This document shows positions 20,243 to 28,679 of a stretch of 38,237 bases of DNA, one piece after another. Both the position numbers and the translations under genes were made by a program. The DNA lies in NCBI GenBank assembly GCA_943369575.1, contig CALRNP020000021.1, positions 1-38,237 of the forward strand, in the 5' to 3' direction. The number at the start of each line of letters is the position of its first letter. Positions within the stretch are counted from its first letter, which is position 1. The notes beneath the pieces were generated by a model, which had not been told where the DNA came from, did not search any database, and saw only the letters and a program-made list of their open reading frames with translations. The DNA is from Azorhizobium sp943369575. Lineage in GTDB: Bacteria; Pseudomonadota; Alphaproteobacteria; Rhizobiales; Xanthobacteraceae.

Positions 20243-23149
20243 ATGGCTACGCCGATTGCGAATTCGACCTTCCTCGAAGCCACCAGCTACGGGCTGCTGC
20301 CGGAGAGCCAGATCAAGGCCAGCACCCTCACGGACATCAAGAACGCGTTCGGCGCCACGGGCACGACCACCGGCGCCTCACTGACTGTGGCGATCGTTCT
20401 CAATCGCAACCAGGATGCGGGCCAAGTTCTCGACAAGAGCTGGGGCGACCGGCAGAGGGCCATTCAGGATCCTGATCTCTGGTCCAAATACGGCGCCGAC
20501 GTCAGTACCTACAATCATGTGAAGGATAAGCTGACCGAGCTGGGCGGCACGGTCCTCGATAGTGATGGCTATATCTCCAGTGCGGAATCGCGGACCATCT
20601 GGGTGACGCTGGACGCGACGGCCTTCAAGAAGGTCTTCGGCACAGATCTTTACCTGCTGGAGAATGGTAACGTTCCCATCGCCAGCGCCTGGGCGGGTTC
20701 GCTGTCGCTTGATGACAGCATCGCCAGCGATGTGGGCGGGTTCTGGGTGGACCAGAATGTGGGGGCCACGCCGGTCCAGGTGGGCGGGCAGGGCGTCACT
20801 CTTCCGGAAGGCCCGCAGGGCGTCGGCAATTATGATTACGGGCAGGCAAAGTCCGGCGTCACCCCCACCCCGACGGCCGTGGCCGATTATTATCATTACC
20901 CGCTGAACGCGCTGGGCCATCTCGGCATCGAAACGCCGAACATCGGGCTCGTGGAGCCTCTGCTCAATTTGAGCACTTATAATGATCTGCTGAATCAGCT
21001 GAACGAATACCGGCAGAACATCCTTGGCATCGCCCCGCTGACGGCCGAGGAACTCGTGCAGACGCAGGTCGGCGGCGGGTCCGGCACCTATACGAAGTCC
21101 GAAATGACGCTGGACGTCTCCATCGTCTCGGGGGCCGCGCCCAATAGCAGCATGATTTTCTACAGCAAGCTGCAAGATCAGGCCACCACGTTCGCGGCCA
21201 CCCAGCAGGCGATTTGGGACACGACCAACAAGCCGGCCGTGCTCTCCTCCTCCTTCTCGGACATCGTCCGTTATGCGCCCAACAGCCCTTTTGCTTGGGC
21301 TTACGACCAACTGATGCAGGACGCCGCGCTGCGCAACGTGACCATCGCCATGTCGGCGGGCGATGGTGGCTCCGGCCAGGAATATGCCAACGGCGTCACC
21401 AATGGGCGCGATACGCATCTCAACAAGTGGGCGCTGGTGGTGAGCGCGACCTCGCTCTCTCCGATCAACACCGCCGAGCTCGACCCGACCCTGACCACAC
21501 TAGTGAACAAGGCCCTGGCGCTAGACCCCCAGACCCTGTTCAACTTGACCGCTTCCGGCCTCAATGTCCTGCCCACCAAGCTGCCATCCTATCAGCTGAA
21601 TGAGCCGATTTCCGCCGTCACGGCGCTGACCGAGGCGGTCTGGAACCAGTATGTCATCACTAACGGGCAGATGGGCCAGCAGGACTATACGAGCAATTAT
21701 TCCGGCTCCGGCGGCGTCGATGTCACACAGCCCATTCCGGAGTATCAGATCCGGTTCGGACTTTCCCCGGTTGATGTCTCCAACGGCCAAACCGGCCGGG
21801 GAGTGCCGGATGTGTCGGCGCTCGGCGGCGGCAGCATGTTCTATTACGTGCTGTATTATCTGAACGATAACCCGCAATATCAGGGCAATGCGGGCACCAG
21901 TTCCGCGACGCCCATGTGGGCTTCGCTCACGGCGCAGATCAACGCCATCTTCGCGGATCAGGGCCTGCCTCACCTCGGCTATTACAATGACCTGCTCTAT
22001 CAGGCCGCCGCGCTGACGCCGGGCGCGTTCAACGATGTGTCGCTGGGCAACAATGTGTCCAGCTACTATCTGGCAACCCCATCCACCCCCAATGCCATTT
22101 ATGATCAGGCGACGGACCAATGGCTCGTGCCCACCGGCCTCGGCTATACGGCAGGGGAGGGCTATGACACGGCCAGCGGCCTCGGCACCCCGAACGGGCT
22201 GCTGCTGGCGCGCACCCTCGCCAATATCGCCCACAATGAGCTTTACGGCACCGATGCCCCGGTCTTCAAAGCCATGGGCAACCTGTCGGGCACCGCGGAC
22301 CGGAACCAGACGCTCCTTGTGCAGTCCACGCTCGGTTCCGATGCAACGGTGAATGTGAGCGGCGCCGACGCCACCTTCGAATTCGGCAATGCCTCCAGCC
22401 GCGCCTGGACGGCGCGGCTGGCCGAACAATCCCTGCAGACAGACTTCTCAGCGGACCTCGTGAAGCTGCTGGATGGCGCCAGCCAGGCCGCGCCGGGCAC
22501 GGTGAGCGTCGCCGCCGGCGAAAGCGTGGGCGTGACCATCAATGACAAGGGCGCGGGCCTCTACCAGGCGAAATACACCAATGATTACGGCTTCGTGAGC
22601 TGGGGATCAGCCGATGGCGCGGTAACCCTCGCCCGTCCGGTCATGGTGGCCGAGACGGCGCAGGGCGATGACCATGTGAATGCCGTGGTGCGCCTGCGTC
22701 AGAGCGGGGTCCTGGACGAGCACCTCATGCTGTATCGCGTGGATGATCTGGAGGGCCACATCAAGGTGAATGACGGCACCGGCCACATCATCACGTTGGC
22801 GCCGGGTGATGCCGGCTATGCCGCCGCGGCCGCCCAGCGCGCCTATAAGGATGTGCACGACAAGATCACCATCGACGGCGCCGGCTATGCCCAATACAGC
22901 GAAACCCAGATCAAGGACGTGAACCATGGCGACATCATCGCCATGTCGCTGAAGGCGGGCGACCACACCTATTGGGGCTTCACCGGGGGCAACGAGACGG
23001 TGAATGGCGAGCACGTGACCCATCTCTGGAGCTATGGCAACAACACCTATGGTTTCGAGGATCTCTATGGCGGCGGTGACCGCGACTATAACGACCTGAT
23101 CGTCCAGCTCGACTTCACTAGCACCGCCGGCAGTGGCCTGCTGGTGTGA
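20243..23149 (+). CDS. Sedolisin (S53) serine-carboxyl protease with C-terminal DUF4114 domain
   Basis: A 968-residue acidic-pH endopeptidase if started at MATPIANSTF (20243). Earlier alternative starts (GTG/TTG-type and ATG 20198) have no better ribosome site. A kumamolisin-type propeptide (about residues 20-165, ending in TLDATAFKKVFGTDLYLL) precedes the catalytic domain. The S53 catalytic set is visible: Glu287 and Asp291 in SEMTLDVSI, Asp374 in SAGDGGSG, Ser553 in GNAGTSSATP. GYDTASGLGTPNG marks the calcium-site end. The last 40 residues contain GFEDLYGGGDRDYNDLIV, the DUF4114 motif common in calcium-binding secreted proteins. No signal peptide is seen, so type I secretion is likely but not shown. 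It is convergent with the autotransporter. Confidence 0.92.
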   Translation: MATPIANSTFLEATSYGLLPESQIKASTLTDIKNAFGATGTTTGASLTVAIVLNRNQDAGQVLDKSWGDRQRAIQDPDLWSKYGADVSTYNHVKDKLTELGGTVLDSDGYISSAESRTIWVTLDATAFKKVFGTDLYLLENGNVPIASAWAGSLSLDDSIASDVGGFWVDQNVGATPVQVGGQGVTLPEGPQGVGNYDYGQAKSGVTPTPTAVADYYHYPLNALGHLGIETPNIGLVEPLLNLSTYNDLLNQLNEYRQNILGIAPLTAEELVQTQVGGGSGTYTKSEMTLDVSIVSGAAPNSSMIFYSKLQDQATTFAATQQAIWDTTNKPAVLSSSFSDIVRYAPNSPFAWAYDQLMQDAALRNVTIAMSAGDGGSGQEYANGVTNGRDTHLNKWALVVSATSLSPINTAELDPTLTTLVNKALALDPQTLFNLTASGLNVLPTKLPSYQLNEPISAVTALTEAVWNQYVITNGQMGQQDYTSNYSGSGGVDVTQPIPEYQIRFGLSPVDVSNGQTGRGVPDVSALGGGSMFYYVLYYLNDNPQYQGNAGTSSATPMWASLTAQINAIFADQGLPHLGYYNDLLYQAAALTPGAFNDVSLGNNVSSYYLATPSTPNAIYDQATDQWLVPTGLGYTAGEGYDTASGLGTPNGLLLARTLANIAHNELYGTDAPVFKAMGNLSGTADRNQTLLVQSTLGSDATVNVSGADATFEFGNASSRAWTARLAEQSLQTDFSADLVKLLDGASQAAPGTVSVAAGESVGVTINDKGAGLYQAKYTNDYGFVSWGSADGAVTLARPVMVAETAQGDDHVNAVVRLRQSGVLDEHLMLYRVDDLEGHIKVNDGTGHIITLAPGDAGYAAAAAQRAYKDVHDKITIDGAGYAQYSETQIKDVNHGDIIAMSLKAGDHTYWGFTGGNETVNGEHVTHLWSYGNNTYGFEDLYGGGDRDYNDLIVQLDFTSTAGSGLLV

Positions 23150-23395
23150 GGCGGACCATTCTGGTGGCGTGAGTCACCGCCCTCCTGGATGCGCCCTGCG
23201 CGGGGGACTGGCCCATAGCGCATCCTTCCAACTCGGCGAACAGACTGCACCATCAAAATCCGGGATCAATCACCTCGCGCCCGGACATGCGCCGGTGGAA
23301 GCCGGGCAATATCGCCGCTCTGGCACGGGTGACGTTCCATTTTGCGCGCTCCACCTCGGTGGCGCTTCGCTGGGGCTATGCTGGGGAGCAGACGT
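23150..23395. other. Convergent gap between protease and autotransporter
   Basis: About 245 bp without a gene. GGATGCGC (23187-23194) and GCGCATCC (23218-23225) could form an 8-bp stem with a long loop, a weak terminator candidate. Confidence 0.4.
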
Positions 23396-26300
23396 TCAGA
23401 ATTGCAGGGTGAGAGCGGCGTTGAAGCCGTTCACCGTCGCCGACGACGCAAACTGCCCGCTGTAGGACAGCGAGAAGACCGAGGCGGGCGAGATCTGCAG
23501 ATCGAAACCTGCACGCACCAGCGCCGCGTCGGTGGCGATCGGCACCCCCGAGACGGAGAAGGACGCAGCGGGAGCGGCGATGAAGCTTGCCGTCGCCGCC
23601 GAGGCCGTGTCGCCGAAGGCATGCAGCCAGCCCACGGAGAGGCTTGGAGAGACATTCAAGCCGCCGAGCGAGATCCGATTGGCATTCAGGCGCACGCCGA
23701 GGCTGGAATAGGCCGTGTCCATCGTGCTGCTGGCAACGCTCAAGGCCGCTGCGCTGCCGACTTCCGAGACCGCGTCCATGTTGAGATGGACATAAGCCAG
23801 CCCAAGGAACGGCGACACGGTCAGGGGCGAGACCGCGAAATTGGCGGAGACTTCGCCGAAGACTTGTGTCAGCCCGGCGTCGGGGCTGGAGTTGTTCGCG
23901 CCGAGGAAGGAGCCAAAGGCGACGGTGCGGGAGGCCGTGCCGCTGTTCCAGCTATAGGTGGCGCCGAGCGCCAGGTTGACCGGCCCCAGAGGCCCACCCG
24001 CATAGAGGCCGATATCATAGGTATCGAAGCTCATGGACGAGTTCAGCGCGCTGACTTGATATTGCGTCTGGCTGTAGCCGCCGATGAGGCCCATGGTCCA
24101 GGATGGCCCCACCGGAACGTCGATGCCGAACAGCACGCCGCCGAGATCGGCTTCGAGGCCAGTGGCGTTGCCATTGCCGCTGAAATTGCTCCAGGTGCCC
24201 ACGCCTTGCATCCACAGCGTCGGCGTCCAGCCCGCAGCGAGTTGTGCCGTCGCCGGCTGTCCGGCCCCAGGCGTGCCGCCCGCCTGCCGCAGGCGCGCCC
24301 CCACCGCGTCGCGCAGCAGGATGGACTGGCTCTGCAACACGGTCGGCGTCGAGGCGTAGATCTCGCCGGACATCGTCTCGAACGCGAGGCTCACATTCTC
24401 GCCGAGGAGTGAGCCGAGAATGCTGGTGTAGAGTGGATGGTTCGCCGGCAGACGTTCCGCCGCGGCGGCGGCCGCGGCCTGGTTGGCGGTGGTGGCGGAG
24501 TTGCTGAACGGCGTGCTGTTGCGGGCCAGCGTCAGTGTCGCCGACGTGCCGGAGAGGCTCACAGCGGTCGTGAGAAAGTTGAAATTGGTGGAGACGCTGC
24601 TGAATTGGCCGCTGACGCCGCCCTGGGCCGTCAGGAAGGTGTAGGTGGTGCCCGCCGCATAAGCGCCACTGGCGGCGATAATGGTGAGATTGGCTCCATC
24701 CACCCGCGCCGAGCCGGTCGCGGCGATGAGATCGGAGGCCCCGGCGGCATTGATCTCCACTTCGTTGGTGGCGCCTTGGTGCAAGTAGACATTGCCAGCC
24801 ACGCTCAGGGTGCCGATGGAATTGCCCGCCGCCACCGTGCTCCCGCTCCGGGCGTCGATGCCGCCCACGGTGCCGGTGCCGCCGAGGCGCCCGCCGTCGG
24901 ACACGGTGACGGTACCCGTGATCCGGCCATTCGCGGCCAAGATGCCGCCGCGGGCGACGGTGGCGCCCCGCGTCAGAATGTCGGTCGAGGCCATGTTCAG
25001 GGTGCCGGTGACGCCGTCGAAATAGCCGGCGGCGTCATAAAGATTGATGCGGCTCCAATAGCTCAGCGGCGTGCCGTAGAAGGCTGCAAAGGCTTCACCT
25101 TCCGTGTTCACGATGATCTGATTGATGGTCGCAGTGCTGAGCTGACCCTGAATGCCGCCTTGCGGCGCCAGCGCCAGCGCGGCAGCGCTCGTTCCGCCAT
25201 AGAGCGTCGCCAGGAGAATGGAGGCATCGGCCATGCCGGCGGGGGCCTGCTCCCGCGGCGCGGCGCTATAGGACAAGGTCGGCAGGCCGTAGGTCAGATC
25301 CGCGCGGTAGCCATCCGCCCATGCCTGCGACGGGAGGTAGGGATTGTTGGCGGTGTTCGCCTGGCTGCTGGCGCAGGCCGCGATCGACTGGCCGCACTGG
25401 GACTGAAGATATAGTCTCAGTTCTGTGGCCGCGGTCGTGAACAACGCTGGTAGCGACTGCCCCTGATCATCTTTGGTGTTATTGAGATAGGACGGGTCGG
25501 TCAGGGCCTGCGCGAGATCGTAGGTCACCAGCGATCGGGCGCCGATGATGTCGGTGGGATAATGCGCACCGAGAACCACGCGGCTTTCGCCATATTGCGA
25601 CGCCCGCGCCATGACGCTCTGATAGAGCTCGGGCACCATCATCGCGATCAGGATGCCGCTCGTATAAGCGTAGGTGGTGTGGCCGCTGGGAAAGGCCGAG
25701 TCGAAATTATTGATTGACCAATATGACGACCCGAACGGGTTGTAGGAGGCCGTCGCCACTTGGTACGGCCTGGAGTTTCCGTAAGGGTTCTGGCCATAGG
25801 GGTTGGCGGCGGTGACTTGCCATGCACTGTTCGAAACGCCGAAGGCGACATCATACATACTGGATGTGGTGTTGGGTAAACCGTTCGACGTCGGCAATGT
25901 CGTGCCTGCCGGCGCCACCGCCGGCCCGGAGGGCTGAGGCAGGTTGTCACCGGCGCCGGGGGTGTAGGAAGAGCTATTGCCGTAGCCGCCGTTGGCAAAG
26001 TAACTCTTCGCGACGCTAGCATCCTTCTCCGTAAAATTGATCGTTGCTGCGGTCAGCAGGTTCACGACGCTCGGTACTGCCGCAGACGTTAGAGCACTAC
26101 CATCGGTAGAGCTGATGCCGACGGCGGTGGCGTAATAGCCGCCCAGCACCGGCCCCAAGGCGCCCACCGGCTGCGCCGTGTTCGCGCTCCCGGCCGCAAT
26201 ATTGAAGCCGGTGGTGAAACTGACGATGTTGGCGTCGCTCATGGCGAGCGCTTGCCGCTGGGGGCTCGCATTGTTGTTGCGCAAAATACCCGTGTTGAGC

Positions 26301-26482
26301 GCGGCGTGTAGCGAGTCCATTCCGACCCTGCTGCTGGTCAAGGCCAGGAATGGGGAGAGCAGGTTTATTGCGTTCACATTGGCGATGTAGATGTTGGGCG
26401 ATGCCGATTGCGCAGCCGCCTCCCGCACAGGCGCTACAGCCACGGCCAGTCCCAATGCCACACCAAATGCCGGCCTGCGCAT
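23396..26482 (-). CDS. Autotransporter with PAP2 acid-phosphatase passenger
   Basis: A 1028-residue type Va autotransporter. A Sec signal peptide (residues 1-24, cut after AAA) leads to a PAP2 phosphatase domain with SRP at 237-239, FPSGH (264-268) and ESRVVLGAHYPTD (Ser300, Arg301, His307, Asp311), matching PAP2 motifs C2 and C3. The Lys of motif C1 is not evident. A beta-helical repeat stem follows (Gly/Thr/Ser-rich, GGRLGGTGTVGG at about 540), then a 12-strand translocator barrel from about residue 750, ending in the aromatic LTLQF. The passenger probably hydrolyses phosphate esters at the cell surface. The stretch GGGGGGTAGGAC before the ATG supplies the ribosome site. Single gene. Confidence 0.9.
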   Translation of the reverse strand: MRRPAFGVALGLAVAVAPVREAAAQSASPNIYIANVNAINLLSPFLALTSSRVGMDSLHAALNTGILRNNNASPQRQALAMSDANIVSFTTGFNIAAGSANTAQPVGALGPVLGGYYATAVGISSTDGSALTSAAVPSVVNLLTAATINFTEKDASVAKSYFANGGYGNSSSYTPGAGDNLPQPSGPAVAPAGTTLPTSNGLPNTTSSMYDVAFGVSNSAWQVTAANPYGQNPYGNSRPYQVATASYNPFGSSYWSINNFDSAFPSGHTTYAYTSGILIAMMVPELYQSVMARASQYGESRVVLGAHYPTDIIGARSLVTYDLAQALTDPSYLNNTKDDQGQSLPALFTTAATELRLYLQSQCGQSIAACASSQANTANNPYLPSQAWADGYRADLTYGLPTLSYSAAPREQAPAGMADASILLATLYGGTSAAALALAPQGGIQGQLSTATINQIIVNTEGEAFAAFYGTPLSYWSRINLYDAAGYFDGVTGTLNMASTDILTRGATVARGGILAANGRITGTVTVSDGGRLGGTGTVGGIDARSGSTVAAGNSIGTLSVAGNVYLHQGATNEVEINAAGASDLIAATGSARVDGANLTIIAASGAYAAGTTYTFLTAQGGVSGQFSSVSTNFNFLTTAVSLSGTSATLTLARNSTPFSNSATTANQAAAAAAAERLPANHPLYTSILGSLLGENVSLAFETMSGEIYASTPTVLQSQSILLRDAVGARLRQAGGTPGAGQPATAQLAAGWTPTLWMQGVGTWSNFSGNGNATGLEADLGGVLFGIDVPVGPSWTMGLIGGYSQTQYQVSALNSSMSFDTYDIGLYAGGPLGPVNLALGATYSWNSGTASRTVAFGSFLGANNSSPDAGLTQVFGEVSANFAVSPLTVSPFLGLAYVHLNMDAVSEVGSAAALSVASSTMDTAYSSLGVRLNANRISLGGLNVSPSLSVGWLHAFGDTASAATASFIAAPAASFSVSGVPIATDAALVRAGFDLQISPASVFSLSYSGQFASSATVNGFNAALTLQF

Positions 26483-26840
26483 GTCCTACCCCCCTACCTA
26501 CGCCCGTAAGGATTAGACTGAGGGACACCGTCTTGCATCGTCATATGCCGTCACACAGCTGATTTTGTTCAAACTGTGGCGAAAATGCTGCGATTGACGA
26601 CTGCAGAGCGGTGCGGAACCCGAGCCCATCCGGCGCATTGCAGGGTCAATGCCGCGCCCAGAGGCCCGAAGGTGCCGCGCCCACGCTGGGCACGCCCGAA
26701 GCGCTGGCATGGCGGCGGCCATGCGCCAGAACGGGCTTCTCCTATGGCGACGAGGCGGGACGTCTCATACCGACGCAAAGCCGCGCCGGGGCGGCTGGCC
26801 TCCCTGAGAGAGGCGAACTCAGCCTTCGGCCCCGTGATGG
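26483..26840. other. Gap between autotransporter gene and siderophore ABC genes
   Basis: About 360 bp. Open frames on both strands are GC-rich translations without recognisable families. A small hairpin GCCTC-N7-GAGGC (26798-26814) could mark the end of the siderophore operon. The autotransporter promoter should lie near 26500-26600, where the DNA is less GC-rich. Confidence 0.4.
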
Positions 26841-28679
26841 TCACGCCTTGTGGGGGGAGCCCGCCTCCGGTGCGCTCATCCGCCAGACCTTCGCGCTTTG
26901 CTGGGCCGCCCACATAGCCTGATAGCGGCCGCCGGCCGTCTGAAGTTCCGCATGGGTGCCGGATTCGGTCAGGCGTCCATTCTCGATGACGAGGATGCGG
27001 TCGGCCCGCACGATGGTGGACAGGCGATGCGCGATGACGATCACCGTCTTCTGCCGCACGAGCGCGTCGATGGCGGCCTGAACCTCATACTCGCTGTCCG
27101 GATCGAGCGCGGCGGTCGGCTCGTCCAGGATGACGATGGGCGCATCCTTCAGAAGCGCCCGGGCGATGGAGAGGCGCTGCCGCTGCCCGCCCGAAAGGCG
27201 GCACCCGCCGTCACCCAGGCGAGTCTGCCATCCTTGCGGGAGCGCCGAGACGAAATCGAGGCACCGGGCCGCGCGGGCGGCCGCCTCCACCTGCGCGGGG
27301 CTCGCTCCGGGCGTACCGAAACGGATATTAGCCTCCACCGTGTCGTCGAACAGGTGCACATCCTGGAACACCATGGAGACGAGGCCGTCCAGCGCGCCGG
27401 GCGGCATCCGCCGCAGGTCCACGCCGCCGATGGAAACGTGGCCCTGCTGGGGGTCGGCGTGACGCATGAGCAACCGCGCCAGCGTGGTCTTGCCGGCTCC
27501 CGAGGGGCCGACGATGGCGGTCATGCTCCGCTCGGAAAGCTGGAATGACACATCCTGAAGCGCGGGCCGTCCGGCGCGGGCGTGGCGGAAGGTCACCGCT
27601 GCGAAGGTGATCTCGCAGGAGCGGGGGATGCCCGTGGGCAGCGCCTGCGGCAGGGGCGGCTCGTTGAGCAATGCCTCCACCCGCTCCAGCCCGGCCTGCA
27701 TCAGCGCGATCATGGCCGTGTAGGAGACCACGTCCGACAGCGGGCCGGCAAAGCGCGCCGCCATGACCATGACGGCCAGAACCACCGCCGGTTCCAGCGT
27801 GCCCCGCGCCACAAACAGCAAGCCGGAAGCCGTGGCGGCGAACAGCCCGAGTTCGACGATGCTCGCGATCAGCAGCGTGGGCCGCGCGCCCCGCCGGTGG
27901 GCCTCCACCTGCACCTGTTCCAGCCGGACAAGGCTGGCCTGGAGGGCCTGCGCCTGCGGACCCGCACAGCGTGCGGCGCGGATGACGGGCAGGCCCTGCA
28001 CATAGTCCATGATCTCGGCATTCACCTGCTGGTGCGCCTGCGCCAGCGTGCGCATGTTGCGGGCGAAGGCGGGCTTGCGCCAGGCCTGGAGCGCCACGAG
28101 GACGGGCAGCAGCGCGAGCAGCAGCAGTCCGAGCCGCCAGTCATAGACAAGTGTCGCCACTGCCACCACCAGCGGCGGCAAGGTGGCGCCGAGGATGAGG
28201 TCGGCCACCGTGACGACGTGGCTCAAATGCTCGTCGACGCTGCCGAGCACGGAGGCCTGGATTTCCCCGCTGCGGCGATCCAGAAGGCGTTCCATCGGCA
28301 TCCGGCGCAGATGCGCGCCCAGCCGCGTGCGCAGCAGGTGCGAGGCGTGCGCCATATGCCCGTCATAGTCGAACCCCTGCGCCCACCATCGACACACGGC
28401 GGCGGCGCCGGCAAGGACGGTCATGACCAGGAGCCACGCGAGGGCGCGCGACACGTCCTGCGCCGCCAGGAGAGCGTGGAACACCGGCAGCACGCAGGCG
28501 ATGGCGAGCCCGTGCAGCATCCCGGAGACCGCGAGCGCGCCGAGGCTGGCTTGCAGGCGCGGCGCCTGCGTGCCGACGCTATCAAGCAGCCGCCGCCAAG
28601 AGCCGCGCCACCGCGCGGCGTTCGCGGGCTGGCCTGCGGACGTGGTATCGGGGGGAGTTTCGTCCGGAGCCTGCGTCAT
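26841..28679 (-). CDS. Exporter-fold ABC transporter half, YbtQ/IrtB type
   Basis: A 612-residue fused membrane-plus-ATPase half transporter. Six membrane helices (about residues 45-335) come first, then the nucleotide-binding domain with Walker A GPSGAGKTT (391-399), signature LSGGQRQR (495-502), Walker B VILDE (516-520) and the H-loop AHRLST. In the YbtP/YbtQ and IrtA/IrtB systems two such proteins, with exporter-like fold, import ferric siderophore or strip iron from it at the inner membrane. Its ATG overlaps the stop of the partner gene (ATGA, 28676-28679), so the two should form a heterodimer. Siderophore function is inferred from the neighbours: partner ABC, RhtX-type permease and TonB receptor. 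Confidence 0.88.
   Translation of the reverse strand: MTQAPDETPPDTTSAGQPANAARWRGSWRRLLDSVGTQAPRLQASLGALAVSGMLHGLAIACVLPVFHALLAAQDVSRALAWLLVMTVLAGAAAVCRWWAQGFDYDGHMAHASHLLRTRLGAHLRRMPMERLLDRRSGEIQASVLGSVDEHLSHVVTVADLILGATLPPLVVAVATLVYDWRLGLLLLALLPVLVALQAWRKPAFARNMRTLAQAHQQVNAEIMDYVQGLPVIRAARCAGPQAQALQASLVRLEQVQVEAHRRGARPTLLIASIVELGLFAATASGLLFVARGTLEPAVVLAVMVMAARFAGPLSDVVSYTAMIALMQAGLERVEALLNEPPLPQALPTGIPRSCEITFAAVTFRHARAGRPALQDVSFQLSERSMTAIVGPSGAGKTTLARLLMRHADPQQGHVSIGGVDLRRMPPGALDGLVSMVFQDVHLFDDTVEANIRFGTPGASPAQVEAAARAARCLDFVSALPQGWQTRLGDGGCRLSGGQRQRLSIARALLKDAPIVILDEPTAALDPDSEYEVQAAIDALVRQKTVIVIAHRLSTIVRADRILVIENGRLTESGTHAELQTAGGRYQAMWAAQQSAKVWRMSAPEAGSPHKA

Noticed and set aside
26576..26917. 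Small plus-strand gene between the autotransporter and ABC genes
   Set aside because: Low-complexity Arg/Pro-rich translation overlapping the ABC gene end; nothing recognisable.
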